Below, in pieces: positions 1 to 8,306 of a stretch of DNA of 64,000 nucleotides. The stretch comes from Pseudomonas fluorescens. Its GTDB lineage: Bacteria > Pseudomonadota > Gammaproteobacteria > Pseudomonadales > Pseudomonadaceae. Made by a program: the position numbers and the translations under genes. The notes under the pieces are model-generated. The model saw nothing but the letters and a program-made list of their open reading frames with translations. It made no database searches and was not told the origin of the DNA. Positions within the stretch are counted from its first letter, which is position 1; each line of letters begins with the position of its first letter. The stretch is taken from positions 2,046,001-2,110,000 of the forward strand of contig NZ_CP148752.1 in the NCBI RefSeq assembly GCF_040448305.1, written 5' to 3'.

Positions 1-2049
1 CGCATCTTTGTCGCGGCCATCGGTCATGGTGTACAGCGAATATTGGCGGTTAAGACGCGCGCCACCATCTCGGGTCAGCGGAGCCCAGACCAGGTTGGCG
101 CGACGCATCGTAGAAACGCTCATCAACTCGTCGAAGGGGACCGAGATATAGATGCCTTTGTCGAAGCTACCCTCGCCGAACTCTTCTTTCGAGGCCGTGG
201 TGCGGGTAACCCAGCCACCGAACTTCACGCCGTTACTGAACTCATGCGACAGATCGACCGTGGCCCCCCAATCGCGCGCCAGGTAACGTCCAACACTGAC
301 CGCCGCCTGCAATTCGAACGGCAGTTCGGTATAGGTGGTGATGTGACCGGTCACGGTATCGTAATCGCGCAGACCAAAACCCTGGTCAAAGTCACGCTGG
401 CGTACAAAGTTCAAATCAGCACCCATGGCCCAGCGCTCGCCCATGGGGCGGTACAGCAATTCACCTCCGACCCCGGCGAACATTGACTCCAGATAACCGC
501 CATACACCATGCCGAACAAGTCTTGATCCAGTTGCTTGGCATGGTTGAGCTGGAATGTCGGCATTGTTACATCAGAGGTGATGACGTACTTGCGCAAATC
601 GGTGCGCACTCGGGGCAGATTGCTCGGCGCGTCGTACGTGAACTTGTCAAAGTTGTTCAGCAGGTTGGTGCTGATGACCCCGCTCGTCCAGGTGCTGCGG
701 GTAAAGCGGTATTCTGCGTCCACATCAGCAGTCAGCTGGTACAGCAAGCCGTCGGGACCGCCAATGTTTTGCTTGTAACCCAAGCCGATACCATAGGTGA
801 AACGCTCGAGCGCCTGGGTGTACAGCGTGTTTTCAATGTGCGGCGTGGCCCGGTTCAATTCGGTGGTGCGGTGCAGGTCTGTAAGGTCTTGTTGGTTGTT
901 CACCACGGCCCGGAAGGTGTCGCGCGGCACACTGGTTTCTTCCACGGGCATGTCGTAACGCTTGTTCACCATCGTGAACCAGTCGATTTCGTCATTTGCG
1001 CTGTTGTCCAGAATCCGGCTGGCCCGGCCCACGCCTTTGGCGGAGTAGAAATAGCGCGACTGCTCGCCATACACAATCAGCTCGGAATCGCGTTGAGCAA
1101 TACGCTCGACCTTATAACCTGCGTTGTTTTCCAGTCGTTTGGAAACCCCCGCCCAGTCGACCTGATCGAGCGGCGTGGTTGGTGCGTGTGCCGGCAGCGC
1201 TTCGACAGCGGGGTCGTAGCGCTTGGCCGGTGCCTTGCGGCTGGCGAAATTGGTATGAAAAGTGATGCCGAACAACGCGGTGTTGCCGCGCTCCCAGCCT
1301 GCGGTCAAATCGACAGAGTCACTTAACTTGAAGATCGCCCCGATGTTTATGGGCGAGTCCTGCTCCTGGTTGTTGTTTTGCGGTTCGTGCTTGTAGTCGT
1401 TACCGTCGAACTCGAGTTTCAAGCTCAAGGGTGACCACGGCGTCTGATAGGACACACCGCCAAACAACGCGGGCGAGCCTCGAAAATACGCGTTGGTGTT
1501 GACGTTGCCGGCGTCCGTGTTTACCGGGCGCGTATCAAAGCGCTCATTGAGGTACCCCAGCGGGTTATCGATATCCCCGCGGTTACCGATGTAGCCCCAA
1601 GCGATGCCCAGGCTGAAATCCAGATCGTAGTAACGTTTGTTCGCCACAAAGTATTCGCTGGAAAACAGGCCGGTGCCCCCGACATCCCGAAAGCCGAGCG
1701 CGACCTCGGGCAACCAGTGGCTTTCTTGCCAGAGGCGGGCTTTGACATCGACAGCTTTGTCTTTATAGCTTTGGTCGCCACTGAGTGACTCGGGCCCGTA
1801 ATCACGGTTGCTGATGGAGGTATAACGGAAACTACCTTCCAGCCAATCAAGGGGCTGTATTGAAATGCTATAGCGAGAGTAAGGGGCTGTCTGGTTGGCG
1901 TTCAGGCTGAATTCGCCAGCGGGTGCCATCCGTGCGGTGGGGGTTTGCAACAAACCCACGCCTCCGAAATCATTCTGGGTAAAACGCGGCTCTCCATGAG
2001 CCAAGCTGTAGGGCAACAACAACACTACGGCGGCGAAACGTAACTTCAA
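1..2049 (-). CDS. yjbH: YjbH-family outer-membrane exopolysaccharide protein (3' end outside window)
   Basis: An open minus-strand frame runs from 2049 to the left edge without a stop, so the C-terminus is missing. It opens with TTG, overlapping the TGA of the upstream gene (TTGA), and the first codons give a signal peptide (LKLRFAAVVLLLPYSLAHG). The mature part starts RFTQNDFGGVGLLQTPTARM, typical of the YjbH/GfcD family, and continues with alternating beta-strand-like segments rich in Tyr, Trp and Gly, as in an outer-membrane barrel. YjbH proteins are linked to export of an extracellular polysaccharide with YjbE, F and G. It is the last visible gene of the yjbE-wza-yjbF-yjbG-yjbH operon. 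The role is from family knowledge. Confidence 0.85.
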   Translation of the reverse strand, partial: MKLRFAAVVLLLPYSLAHGEPRFTQNDFGGVGLLQTPTARMAPAGEFSLNANQTAPYSRYSISIQPLDWLEGSFRYTSISNRDYGPESLSGDQSYKDKAVDVKARLWQESHWLPEVALGFRDVGGTGLFSSEYFVANKRYYDLDFSLGIAWGYIGNRGDIDNPLGYLNERFDTRPVNTDAGNVNTNAYFRGSPALFGGVSYQTPWSPLSLKLEFDGNDYKHEPQNNNQEQDSPINIGAIFKLSDSVDLTAGWERGNTALFGITFHTNFASRKAPAKRYDPAVEALPAHAPTTPLDQVDWAGVSKRLENNAGYKVERIAQRDSELIVYGEQSRYFYSAKGVGRASRILDNSANDEIDWFTMVNKRYDMPVEETSVPRDTFRAVVNNQQDLTDLHRTTELNRATPHIENTLYTQALERFTYGIGLGYKQNIGGPDGLLYQLTADVDAEYRFTRSTWTSGVISTNLLNNFDKFTYDAPSNLPRVRTDLRKYVITSDVTMPTFQLNHAKQLDQDLFGMVYGGYLESMFAGVGGELLYRPMGERWAMGADLNFVRQRDFDQGFGLRDYDTVTGHITTYTELPFELQAAVSVGRYLARDWGATVDLSHEFSNGVKFGGWVTRTTASKEEFGEGSFDKGIYISVPFDELMSVSTMRRANLVWAPLTRDGGARLNRQYSLYTMTDGRDKDA

Positions 2050-2813
2050 GGGGCCACCTCGGGCAGCGGTTGGGTGGCGAGAAACTGGGCAAGCTGCTCG
2101 TTCAAGTCGGGTGTGGGCAGGTCCGGATCATCGTTGCGCACGGGCACCAGAATTGTGCTGCCTGCGGCGGCAAACACCCCGTCTTCGCGGTTCCAGGCGG
2201 CGTTACCGACTCGCCTGACCTGGCCATCGGGCTGAATCAGCCACAGGTAATCGGCATCGGCGTCGGTCACTGGCAGACAACTTTTGAGGTATTCCTGGAC
2301 TGGCAGCAAGGCGCGATAAGGCAGCGTGCAGGGCTGTTCAACTGCGCCCAGGACAGTGACCGTAGTCGGGCGTAGAGGGTAAATCAGCTGGTCGCCGTCA
2401 CTGAGCGAGTAATTGCGGGCGAACGCAACCTCCAACGCCACGGGGTCGAGCGCCGCGACTTTCCGGCCGGTAACGGGTAGTCGGCTGACCTGTTCAAACA
2501 GGCGCGCAGCCAAGGCCGCAAGGCTGCTCTTTTCTTCAAGCAAGGCCCCACGTTGAAGCAACTTCAGATCGAACAGCACGCCGGCTTTAAGGCGGACTTG
2601 CTGCTCCAACAGTGGCTGGTGCAGCCAGGCGGCGGCCAGCCAGTAACTTTCGGCGTTCGGGCGTCCCTGGTTGACGGCATCGAGCAAGCGTGTGCCTGGC
2701 ACGAACGCGAAGGATCCGGCGTTTTTTACATCACCCGTGACCGTGACAGCGGCCTGAGTCATCGCAGAACTTGCCAGCAACAGGCAAGCCGACAGCGTTT
2801 TCGAATATCTCAC
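2046..2813 (-). CDS. yjbG: GfcC/YjbG-family polysaccharide biosynthesis protein
   Basis: The 255-residue protein has a Sec signal peptide (about residues 1-21, ending TQAA) and a mature start VTVTGDVKNAGSF that resembles the SLBB-like fold of the capsule GfcC/YjbG family. The family is periplasmic and found beside Wza-type export genes; its biochemical role is not settled. The start overlaps the yjbF stop by 4 bp and the stop overlaps the yjbH TTG start, so the three genes are probably translationally coupled. Length fits the family (about 245-260 residues). Confidence 0.85.
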   Translation of the reverse strand: MRYSKTLSACLLLASSAMTQAAVTVTGDVKNAGSFAFVPGTRLLDAVNQGRPNAESYWLAAAWLHQPLLEQQVRLKAGVLFDLKLLQRGALLEEKSSLAALAARLFEQVSRLPVTGRKVAALDPVALEVAFARNYSLSDGDQLIYPLRPTTVTVLGAVEQPCTLPYRALLPVQEYLKSCLPVTDADADYLWLIQPDGQVRRVGNAAWNREDGVFAAAGSTILVPVRNDDPDLPTPDLNEQLAQFLATQPLPEVAP

Positions 2814-3469
2814 CGAGCCGTCTCCCGGTCAGGGCGCAATTGCACAATCTTCAAGAAAAGTTCCGGCGTAAGATGTTGTTCGCTCTGCAGGATCAAGCCA
2901 TCGTCAGGCCTGACCCAAAAACGGTTGGTGGCCTTGAATCCCAGCTCGGGTATGTCGATGCGTTCGTCTATGCGCAGCAGCGCATAGTCCTTGTCCAGGA
3001 TGGTGACGGTTTCGATGTCTTGTCGACTGAAACGACTGTTGACCGCCAGTCCGACCTGCGGCCCCTGATAGACATCTATCCAGCGGGTACTGCTGTAGCC
3101 GTCGGGCAATCGCTGCAAGCCAAGCTTGAACGGCGACTCACCGTCGAAGCGCGTGCCGTCGAGATTGATGCCCAGGCCGACGCTGCGCACGACCAGACCG
3201 TCGCGCATCAACAACACCTGTTTGCCGGAGGCGACCCAGAACTCCAGGTCGCCCTGCTGGCGTAGCTTCGCCAATACACCTTCGCTGGAGTCGGTGGTGA
3301 CCTTGATCTGCGCATAGGGCACGGCGTCCACTTGCGCCGCAGTCAACTCCAGCGGCTGGGCGCCCAGTGTGGAGGCTTTAAAGGTATCCAGGGACGCCTG
3401 CATCAAGGGATTACAGCCACACAGCAGTAATCCCACCACCAGGCATGAGCTGTTACGCAAAGTTTTCAA
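2810..3469 (-). CDS. yjbF: YjbF/GfcB-family lipoprotein
   Basis: This 219-residue protein begins with a lipoprotein signal peptide whose lipobox (LLLCGC, Cys at about residue 19) predicts acylation and outer-membrane anchoring. The rest matches the YjbF/GfcB type, with segments such as FWVASGKQVLLMRDGLVVRS and TRWIDVYQG. Family members sit in group 4 capsule or yjbEFGH operons next to GfcC and GfcD proteins and are needed for polymer secretion or assembly; the exact activity is unknown. It follows wza by 13 bp and overlaps yjbG by 4 bp. Confidence 0.85.
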   Translation of the reverse strand: MKTLRNSSCLVVGLLLCGCNPLMQASLDTFKASTLGAQPLELTAAQVDAVPYAQIKVTTDSSEGVLAKLRQQGDLEFWVASGKQVLLMRDGLVVRSVGLGINLDGTRFDGESPFKLGLQRLPDGYSSTRWIDVYQGPQVGLAVNSRFSRQDIETVTILDKDYALLRIDERIDIPELGFKATNRFWVRPDDGLILQSEQHLTPELFLKIVQLRPDRETAR

Positions 3470-3482
3470 AGCGGCTCAAACC

Positions 3483-4595
3483 TTATCGACTGCTGGCTTC
3501 ACTGAGATTGTTTGTGGCCGATGCTCCGGTACCCAGGATAGCGGCCGAAGGCAGCAACTGACTGATCAAGCGGTTCCAGCGGGTCACGCCTGCAGGGCCA
3601 ACGTAGACAATGTCTTGGGGTTGCAGATCGAAGCGGCTGGCGAGAGCAAACGCGGTAGGTGATTCCGCTTCCAGCTGAAAGACTTTTGCCGGCTCGGTTT
3701 CAAGGTTCTCGGCACCTCGAATGACATACAGTGCATTGCCGTTGGATGTGGTCTGGTTCAGTCCACCGACCGTTCCGACCGCATCCGCCAGATTCATCCG
3801 ATTGATTTTGAAGGTGAGCGCCCGAGGCTGGTTGACCTCGCCCATGACGTAGATCTTTTTCCGGTCGTTGTAGGGCAGGTACAACTGATCGCCGTCTTTC
3901 AAATAGACGTTATGCAACAGCGAGCCTTTGCTGTTAAGCGAGTCCAGGTCGAGCGGATACTCACGTCCGTCCCGGGTCAGTGTCAGGCCGGCAAGGTCGG
4001 CATTCAATGGATCGACAGTAGCAGTACCCATGGCTTCGACGACACTGAGCGGCGAAGTGGTAATGGGTTGTTGACCGGCTTTTAAAATAGCACCGGAAAT
4101 AACGACTTTTTGACTGGCAAACCGCAAAACACTCAAGTCAACCTGGGGGCTGTCGACGAACTGAGTCAGGCGCTCAGCAATAAAACCGCGAAGCTCCTCG
4201 ATGGTTTTGCCTTCGGCATGAATATTGCCGATATAGGGGTAAAACATGGTGCCGTCCGGGCGTACCAGGCGGCCGTTCGCATCAATTTGCTGTTGTGGAC
4301 CCGATGGCGCAGTCAACTCAGGATGGTCCCATACAGTGATGTACAACACATCATTGGCGCCAATCCGGTAAGCGCCCGGCTTGTACGCCAACAACTCGGC
4401 GGGCACCGAGACTTGCACTTTTGTCGCCGCGTTCTGGGCAATCAGTTTGGGCGTTATCGGAATCAACTCGATCCGACTGCTTTCCGGTGAGCCTTCACGG
4501 CCGACCTGGCTGGTATCCAGGTGTTGACCGGGTGAGAACATACAGCCTTGCAGGGCAACACCTGCAAGCACAGCGAGCGACAAACTACGAATCAT
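3483..4595 (-). CDS. wza: Wza-type outer-membrane polysaccharide export lipoprotein
   Basis: I start this gene at the ATG at 4595, because the next residues form a lipoprotein signal peptide with lipobox LQGC (MIRSLSLAVLAGVALQGC). The upstream in-frame extension to 4757 has no signal character and would cross a hairpin. The 370-residue protein carries the poly-export (PES) signature near residues 75-160 (YRIGANDVLYITVWDHPELT, FYPYIGNIHAEGKT) followed by SLBB repeats (VVISGAILKAGQQPI, IYVMGEVNQPRALTFKI) and an amphipathic C-terminus. This is the architecture of the octameric Wza channel, which pairs with the Wzc kinase encoded at 16.3-18.5 kb. Length is close to E. coli Wza. No strong ribosome site is visible at the chosen start. 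Confidence 0.9.
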   Translation of the reverse strand: MIRSLSLAVLAGVALQGCMFSPGQHLDTSQVGREGSPESSRIELIPITPKLIAQNAATKVQVSVPAELLAYKPGAYRIGANDVLYITVWDHPELTAPSGPQQQIDANGRLVRPDGTMFYPYIGNIHAEGKTIEELRGFIAERLTQFVDSPQVDLSVLRFASQKVVISGAILKAGQQPITTSPLSVVEAMGTATVDPLNADLAGLTLTRDGREYPLDLDSLNSKGSLLHNVYLKDGDQLYLPYNDRKKIYVMGEVNQPRALTFKINRMNLADAVGTVGGLNQTTSNGNALYVIRGAENLETEPAKVFQLEAESPTAFALASRFDLQPQDIVYVGPAGVTRWNRLISQLLPSAAILGTGASATNNLSEASSR

Positions 4596-4633
4596 GATTG
4601 AGGACACTTGTGGAGGGAACACATCAAAACGGA

Positions 4634-4657
4634 ACCACCCGGATTGCTCCGGGTGGT
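4634..4657 (-). terminator. Hairpin between yjbE and wza (terminator or attenuator)
   Basis: A perfect 10-bp inverted repeat (ACCACCCGGA and its complement) with a 4-nt loop lies after the yjbE stop. In the minus direction a short T-rich stretch (TCCGTTTTGATG) follows. It may end or attenuate transcripts so that yjbE is made in excess over wza-yjbFGH. Confidence 0.6.
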
Positions 4658-4683
4658 AGAAGGCTATCGACCTCGCGGTGCGC

Positions 4684-4974
4684 TTAGCGTGTACCGGTGG
4701 TGCCAGTGGTACCGGTAGTGCCAGTAGTGCCGCCGTCATTGTTGCTTCCGCCACCACTGGATGACAGCGCAGCGGCGCCGGCTACAACCGCGGCGCCGAT
4801 GCCGAGAGCAGTCCCTGTGGTCAGGCTGCCCACGAGAGGGGTGTTCAGACTCAAAGGAGCGTTTGCTGCGGGTTTTGCAGGTGTGCCTGGAGCAGAAGAC
4901 GCTGCGGGAGGCTCAGCGGCCAAAACGGAGGCACTTAAAGAAAGCATTAGGGCGGAAACAAGTAGTTTGGTCAT
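4684..4974 (-). CDS. yjbE: YjbE/GfcA-like small secreted threonine-rich protein
   Basis: The 96-residue product has a Sec signal peptide (residues 1-20, ending VLA-AE), an Ala/Pro-rich section, a hydrophobic Gly/Ala segment (GTALGIGAAVVAGAAALSS) and a low-complexity tail of repeated Thr-Gly-Thr units. E. coli YjbE and GfcA share this build, including the Gly-Ser-Asn and Thr-rich end, and head the same type of operon. AAGGA lies 6 nt before the ATG. The DNA coding the tail is a GGTACC-like tandem repeat, so its length could vary between strains. Molecular function is unknown. Confidence 0.7.
   Translation of the reverse strand: MTKLLVSALMLSLSASVLAAEPPAASSAPGTPAKPAANAPLSLNTPLVGSLTTGTALGIGAAVVAGAAALSSSGGGSNNDGGTTGTTGTTGTTGTR
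4687..4740. repeat. Short tandem repeat coding the Thr-Gly-Thr tail of YjbE
   Basis: Degenerate 9-bp units related to GTGCCAGTG/GTACCGGTG are repeated about five times and encode the (TGT)n C-terminus on the minus strand. The nine-base unit keeps the frame if copies are gained or lost. Confidence 0.6.
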
Positions 4975-5276
4975 GGTAGATTCCTTTTTGATGCATCGTC
5001 GGTATTGGCAGTGAAACTAAGAAGCGAGCGTGCAAGGCCAAAAACTCTGAGCGTCCAGTAACGTTAAGGATAGTATTGATTCGAACTCGATGAGAGTGGA
5101 CCTCTAGGTCATACCTCAGTGAGATTTATCTTGCGATTATTGCCCCAAGAATACCTGTGTAGGATGCCTGACAGGTCTGACGTTTTCTAACGCTCTCGCC
5201 GTTTCTAACAATTCTTATTGGGTATGTGGTGCAGATGTCATGGTTCGCGCCTGATCGCTACGCCATACGAGAGATG
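4975..5276 (-). promoter_or_regulatory. Upstream region of the yjbE-wza operon
   Basis: This 302-bp gap separates galE from yjbE, both minus strand. It must hold the promoter of the secretion operon, but I see no convincing -35/-10 pair and no ops element. No gene is supported here. Confidence 0.35.
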
Positions 5277-6296
5277 CTACTGGCCATAACCTTGCGGGTT
5301 AGCAGCTTGCCAACGCCAAGTATCGGCCATCATTTCCGGCAATCCGCGCTTGGCCTTCCAGTCCAATTCATTGGCGGCTTTTGTGGGGTCGGCCCAGCAC
5401 TCGGCAATATCACCGGGGCGACGCTCAACCAATTTGTAAGGCACGGCTCGGCCACTGGCCTGCTCGAATGCCCGAATCATTTCCAGCACGCTGTAACCGA
5501 TACCGGTGCCCAGGTTCCAGATGTTGACCCCGGTTTTTTGGAGGATTGTCCGTAGCGCACTCAAATGCCCGTCGGCCAGATCCTGAACGTGGATGTAGTC
5601 GCGTACCCCGGTACCATCCTGCGTCGGATAATCGGCGCCGAACACAGATAGCTGCTGGAGTTTGCCAATGGCCACTTGGCTGACATAGGGCAGGAGATTA
5701 TTCGGAAGGCCATTGGGGTCTTCGCCAATCATCCCGCTTTGGTGTGCACCCACCGGGTTAAAGTAGCGGAGCAGGGCGATACTCCACTGCGGCTCCGACG
5801 TCGCCAGATCCTGCAACAGCTCCTCGACCATCAGCTTGGAGCGACCATAGGGATTGGTCGGCACGCCAGTGGGGAAATCCTCCCGGATCGGCATCTGCGT
5901 CGGCTCGCCATACACCGTGGCGGAAGAGCTGAACACCAAATTGAAAACTCCGGCGTGGGCCATTGCCTGACACAGGGTGACACTGCCTGCGACATTGTTT
6001 TCATAATAATCGAGTGGTTCGCGGACACTTTCCCCCACCGATTTCAAACCGGCGAAATGTAATACCGCGCTGATCTGTTGCGAAGCAAATAGCTCATCCA
6101 GCAACGCACGGTCGCGAATATCCCCCTGAATAAACTCGGGCAACCTATTACAAATAGCCCCCACTCGATGAAGCGACTCAATCGAACTATTACAGAGGTT
6201 ATCCAACACTATTACGTTGTATCCCGCTTCGAGCAAAGCGAGTGTGGTGTGCGAACCGATGTAACCGGCACCGCCCGTCACCAGGATTTTTCTGGT
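5277..6296 (-). CDS. galE: UDP-glucose 4-epimerase
   Basis: This extended short-chain dehydrogenase interconverts UDP-glucose and UDP-galactose in the cytoplasm, supplying galactose units for the polymer. It starts ILVTGGAGYIGSHTTLALLE (NAD-binding GxxGxxG) and has the catalytic SSSATVYG and YGRSK pair (Tyr/Lys) and the GVRDYIHVQDLADGH signature of GalE. I prefer the TTG at 6296, which has AAAGGA about 9 nt upstream; a longer TTG start at 6317 has no ribosome site. The 339-residue length matches the family. It stands alone between two gaps of over 200 bp in the polysaccharide locus. Confidence 0.92.
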   Translation of the reverse strand, partial: TRKILVTGGAGYIGSHTTLALLEAGYNVIVLDNLCNSSIESLHRVGAICNRLPEFIQGDIRDRALLDELFASQQISAVLHFAGLKSVGESVREPLDYYENNVAGSVTLCQAMAHAGVFNLVFSSSATVYGEPTQMPIREDFPTGVPTNPYGRSKLMVEELLQDLATSEPQWSIALLRYFNPVGAHQSGMIGEDPNGLPNNLLPYVSQVAIGKLQQLSVFGADYPTQDGTGVRDYIHVQDLADGHLSALRTILQKTGVNIWNLGTGIGYSVLEMIRAFEQASGRAVPYKLVERRPGDIAECWADPTKAANELDWKAKRGLPEMMADTWRWQAANPQGYGQ

Positions 6297-6521
6297 CAAA
6301 GGAATGAGTCCTTTCAAATGAAGAATAAGAGGGGAATAGCTGAATCTGAACTTACGAGCGCCAAGGGCATCAAGTGAACAACTAAGATCGTTTAAATATT
6401 TCTATGATGAGTCACCAGATGAACTTTCCGTTCGTGGTCAAGTATGGTTAGCACCATTGAGGGCTGTCGGTTACAGTAAAATTTTCTACCGCCGACGAGA
6501 CCCTGGCGCATAAGCGAGTAT

Positions 6522-7457
6522 TTATTTCTTGAAAACCCCGACGATCTGTCGGCCTTCAAACACAAGCAGTGAGGTGATGTTTCGCTCGTCCATCAGCAGC
6601 AGCGCATCTTCGACACGGGTGCCGACAGGCACCATGATCGGATCGCGGCTCATGAGTTCGGCAGCACTCTTGTCGAACACGGCCTCGCTGTAGCGCTCGA
6701 TGGCTCGGCGGATATCGCCATCGGTTACCAGTCCCCAGCCTTCTGCAAACTCGCCGATGGCCAACCCAAGGCTGCCGCAGGACATGGTATGAATCACGTC
6801 CAGCACGTTAGCTTCTACGTTCACGAACGGTAGATTGGCGGTGACCATCTCGTCTTCCACTTTGCTCAACAGTCGACGACCGAGGGAGCCGCCAGGGTGA
6901 AAACGGGCGAAATTTTCGGGCTTGAAATCCCGGGCCTTCATCAGGGTGATCGCCAGTGCATCGCCCATGGCCAGGGTGGCAGTTGTGGAAGAGGTTGGTG
7001 CCAACTGCAGCGGACAAGCCTCTTCCTGCACGCTGACATCCAGATGGCTATGGGCTGCCTTGGCAAGCGTGGATAGCGGTTTACCGGTCAAGGCGACGAG
7101 GTAGTTGCCGTTGCTCCTGAGGAAGGGAATCAACTTCACCACCTCATCTGTCTCGCCGGAATTGGAGATAGCGACAAATACATCGTCAGGTGTGACCATG
7201 CCGAGATCCCCGTGGTAGGCCTCGCCCGGGTGCATGAAGAAGCTGGGAGTGCCCGTGCTGGCCAGGGTTGCGGCGATTTTCTTGCCGACGATGCCGGATT
7301 TCCCCATGCCGCAGACGATCACACGGCCCTTGGAGGTCAAAATATGCTGCACGGCCTCGACAAAGGAGTTGTCCAGGCGCTCGGCAAGTCGAGCCACTGC
7401 CTGAGCCTCGATGGTGAAAACGTGCTTAGCGATTTCGATGAATTTCATTTCGTTCAT
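6522..7457 (-). CDS. kdsD: Arabinose-5-phosphate isomerase, KpsF/KdsD type
   Basis: The enzyme converts D-ribulose 5-phosphate to D-arabinose 5-phosphate, the first step to Kdo. Residues about 35-170 form a SIS domain (RVIVCGMGKSGIVGKKIAAT, AISNSGETDEV, PTSSTTATLAMGDALA), and two CBS motifs follow from about 205 to the end (LGLVTDGDIRRAI-like and ITSLLVFEGRQIVGVF). At 311 residues it is slightly shorter than E. coli KdsD (328), ending at the last CBS strand. AAGGA lies 5-6 nt before the ATG. With kdsA and kdsC upstream it completes a dedicated Kdo-8-phosphate supply; kdsB is not in the window. Confidence 0.92.
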   Translation of the reverse strand: MNEMKFIEIAKHVFTIEAQAVARLAERLDNSFVEAVQHILTSKGRVIVCGMGKSGIVGKKIAATLASTGTPSFFMHPGEAYHGDLGMVTPDDVFVAISNSGETDEVVKLIPFLRSNGNYLVALTGKPLSTLAKAAHSHLDVSVQEEACPLQLAPTSSTTATLAMGDALAITLMKARDFKPENFARFHPGGSLGRRLLSKVEDEMVTANLPFVNVEANVLDVIHTMSCGSLGLAIGEFAEGWGLVTDGDIRRAIERYSEAVFDKSAAELMSRDPIMVPVGTRVEDALLLMDERNITSLLVFEGRQIVGVFKK

Positions 7458-7757
7458 GGCATTCCTTAAGTAGTGAATTCGTGATCTTTTTAACGTCCCT
7501 TGCGGGTATCCACACCATCAGCGGGATGCATGCCACTCTCTGATTGCAATTGGAATAACGTAGTCATTGTCAGCGTGCAGGGCGAAGCCTTCCTTCTGTC
7601 AGGAGTCACGCCTGTTTAATGGTCAGTTTCTACTGCAGAGTCGGTGCTTTCCAACGCCCGTGCGACTCACTGGAAGCCGCACAAGGTCGACCGGAGAGTA
7701 CCGGGTCGTAGACAGGAAATTCAGCGCACAGTAATGACCACCCGCAGTTGCGGTCGG
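7458..7757. other. 300-bp intergenic gap in the Kdo gene set
   Basis: No gene is supported between kdsC and kdsD. A dyad just past the kdsC stop (AATGACC at 7733-7739 with GGTCATT at 7756-7762, plus inner CCGCA/TGCGG) could form a hairpin on the minus-strand transcript, but no T-run follows. A separate promoter for kdsD is possible. Confidence 0.35.
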
Positions 7758-8306
7758 TCATTGCTGTACGGCATGGCGGCTCCATTCGTCGAGCAAGGGT
7801 TGATAGGCAGCATCTAGGGTCAAGCCTCCCAGCAAAAGCAGATGCTCGGCAACCTCACGGGCCACACCCTTTCCACCAACGGCACGGGTAATGTGGTTCG
7901 CCTGGCTCAGCACCAGGCAGTGGGCGTCGGCTGGCGCGTAGCTTATGCCAACCTTTTGCATGACCGGCAGGTCGATCACGTCGTCACCGACGAAGGCGAC
8001 CTGTCCATCCTCCAGACCAAAATCGCGTTTTAGTTCGACGTAGGCGGACAGCTTGTCGTGGCAGCCAGTGACAACCAGATCGAATTTGAGTTGTCGGGCG
8101 CGGAAGTCGAGGGCAGGGCTGGCCTTGCCGGAGATGATCCCGCAGCGAACTCCATGCGCTCGCAACAGGGCAACCGCTACCCCATCCTTGGCATTGAAGC
8201 TTTTGAACACTTCACCCTCCGCTCCGATATGTAGTGTGCCGTCGGTCAGCACGCCATCGACGTCGAATAACACTAGCTGGATCAGTCCGTTATAGGCGCA
8301 CGCCAT
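7758..8306 (-). CDS. kdsC: Kdo-8-phosphate phosphatase, HAD family
   Basis: The 182-residue cytoplasmic phosphatase removes phosphate from Kdo-8-phosphate. HAD motif I is LVLFDVDGVLTDG near residue 12, motif II lies in GIISGKASPA, and the terminal motif is AFVGDDVIDLPVM (GDDxxD). There is no cap domain, as in tetrameric KdsC. The ATG shares its A with the kdsA stop (TGATG), indicating coupled translation. It belongs to the Kdo set kdsA-kdsC-kdsD in the polysaccharide operon. An additional housekeeping kdsC for LPS is expected elsewhere in the genome (inference). Confidence 0.92.
   Translation of the reverse strand: MACAYNGLIQLVLFDVDGVLTDGTLHIGAEGEVFKSFNAKDGVAVALLRAHGVRCGIISGKASPALDFRARQLKFDLVVTGCHDKLSAYVELKRDFGLEDGQVAFVGDDVIDLPVMQKVGISYAPADAHCLVLSQANHITRAVGGKGVAREVAEHLLLLGGLTLDAAYQPLLDEWSRHAVQQ

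Noticed and set aside
523..1326. Plus-strand frame of 267 codons at the left end
   Set aside because: It is a shadow of the minus-strand yjbH frame, which reads continuously with outer-membrane barrel features.
6484..6493. Second GGCGGTAG sequence (minus strand) between kdsD and galE resembling ops
   Set aside because: Only the first eight bases match; the following bases are AAAA rather than CGTG and no JUMPstart context precedes it.
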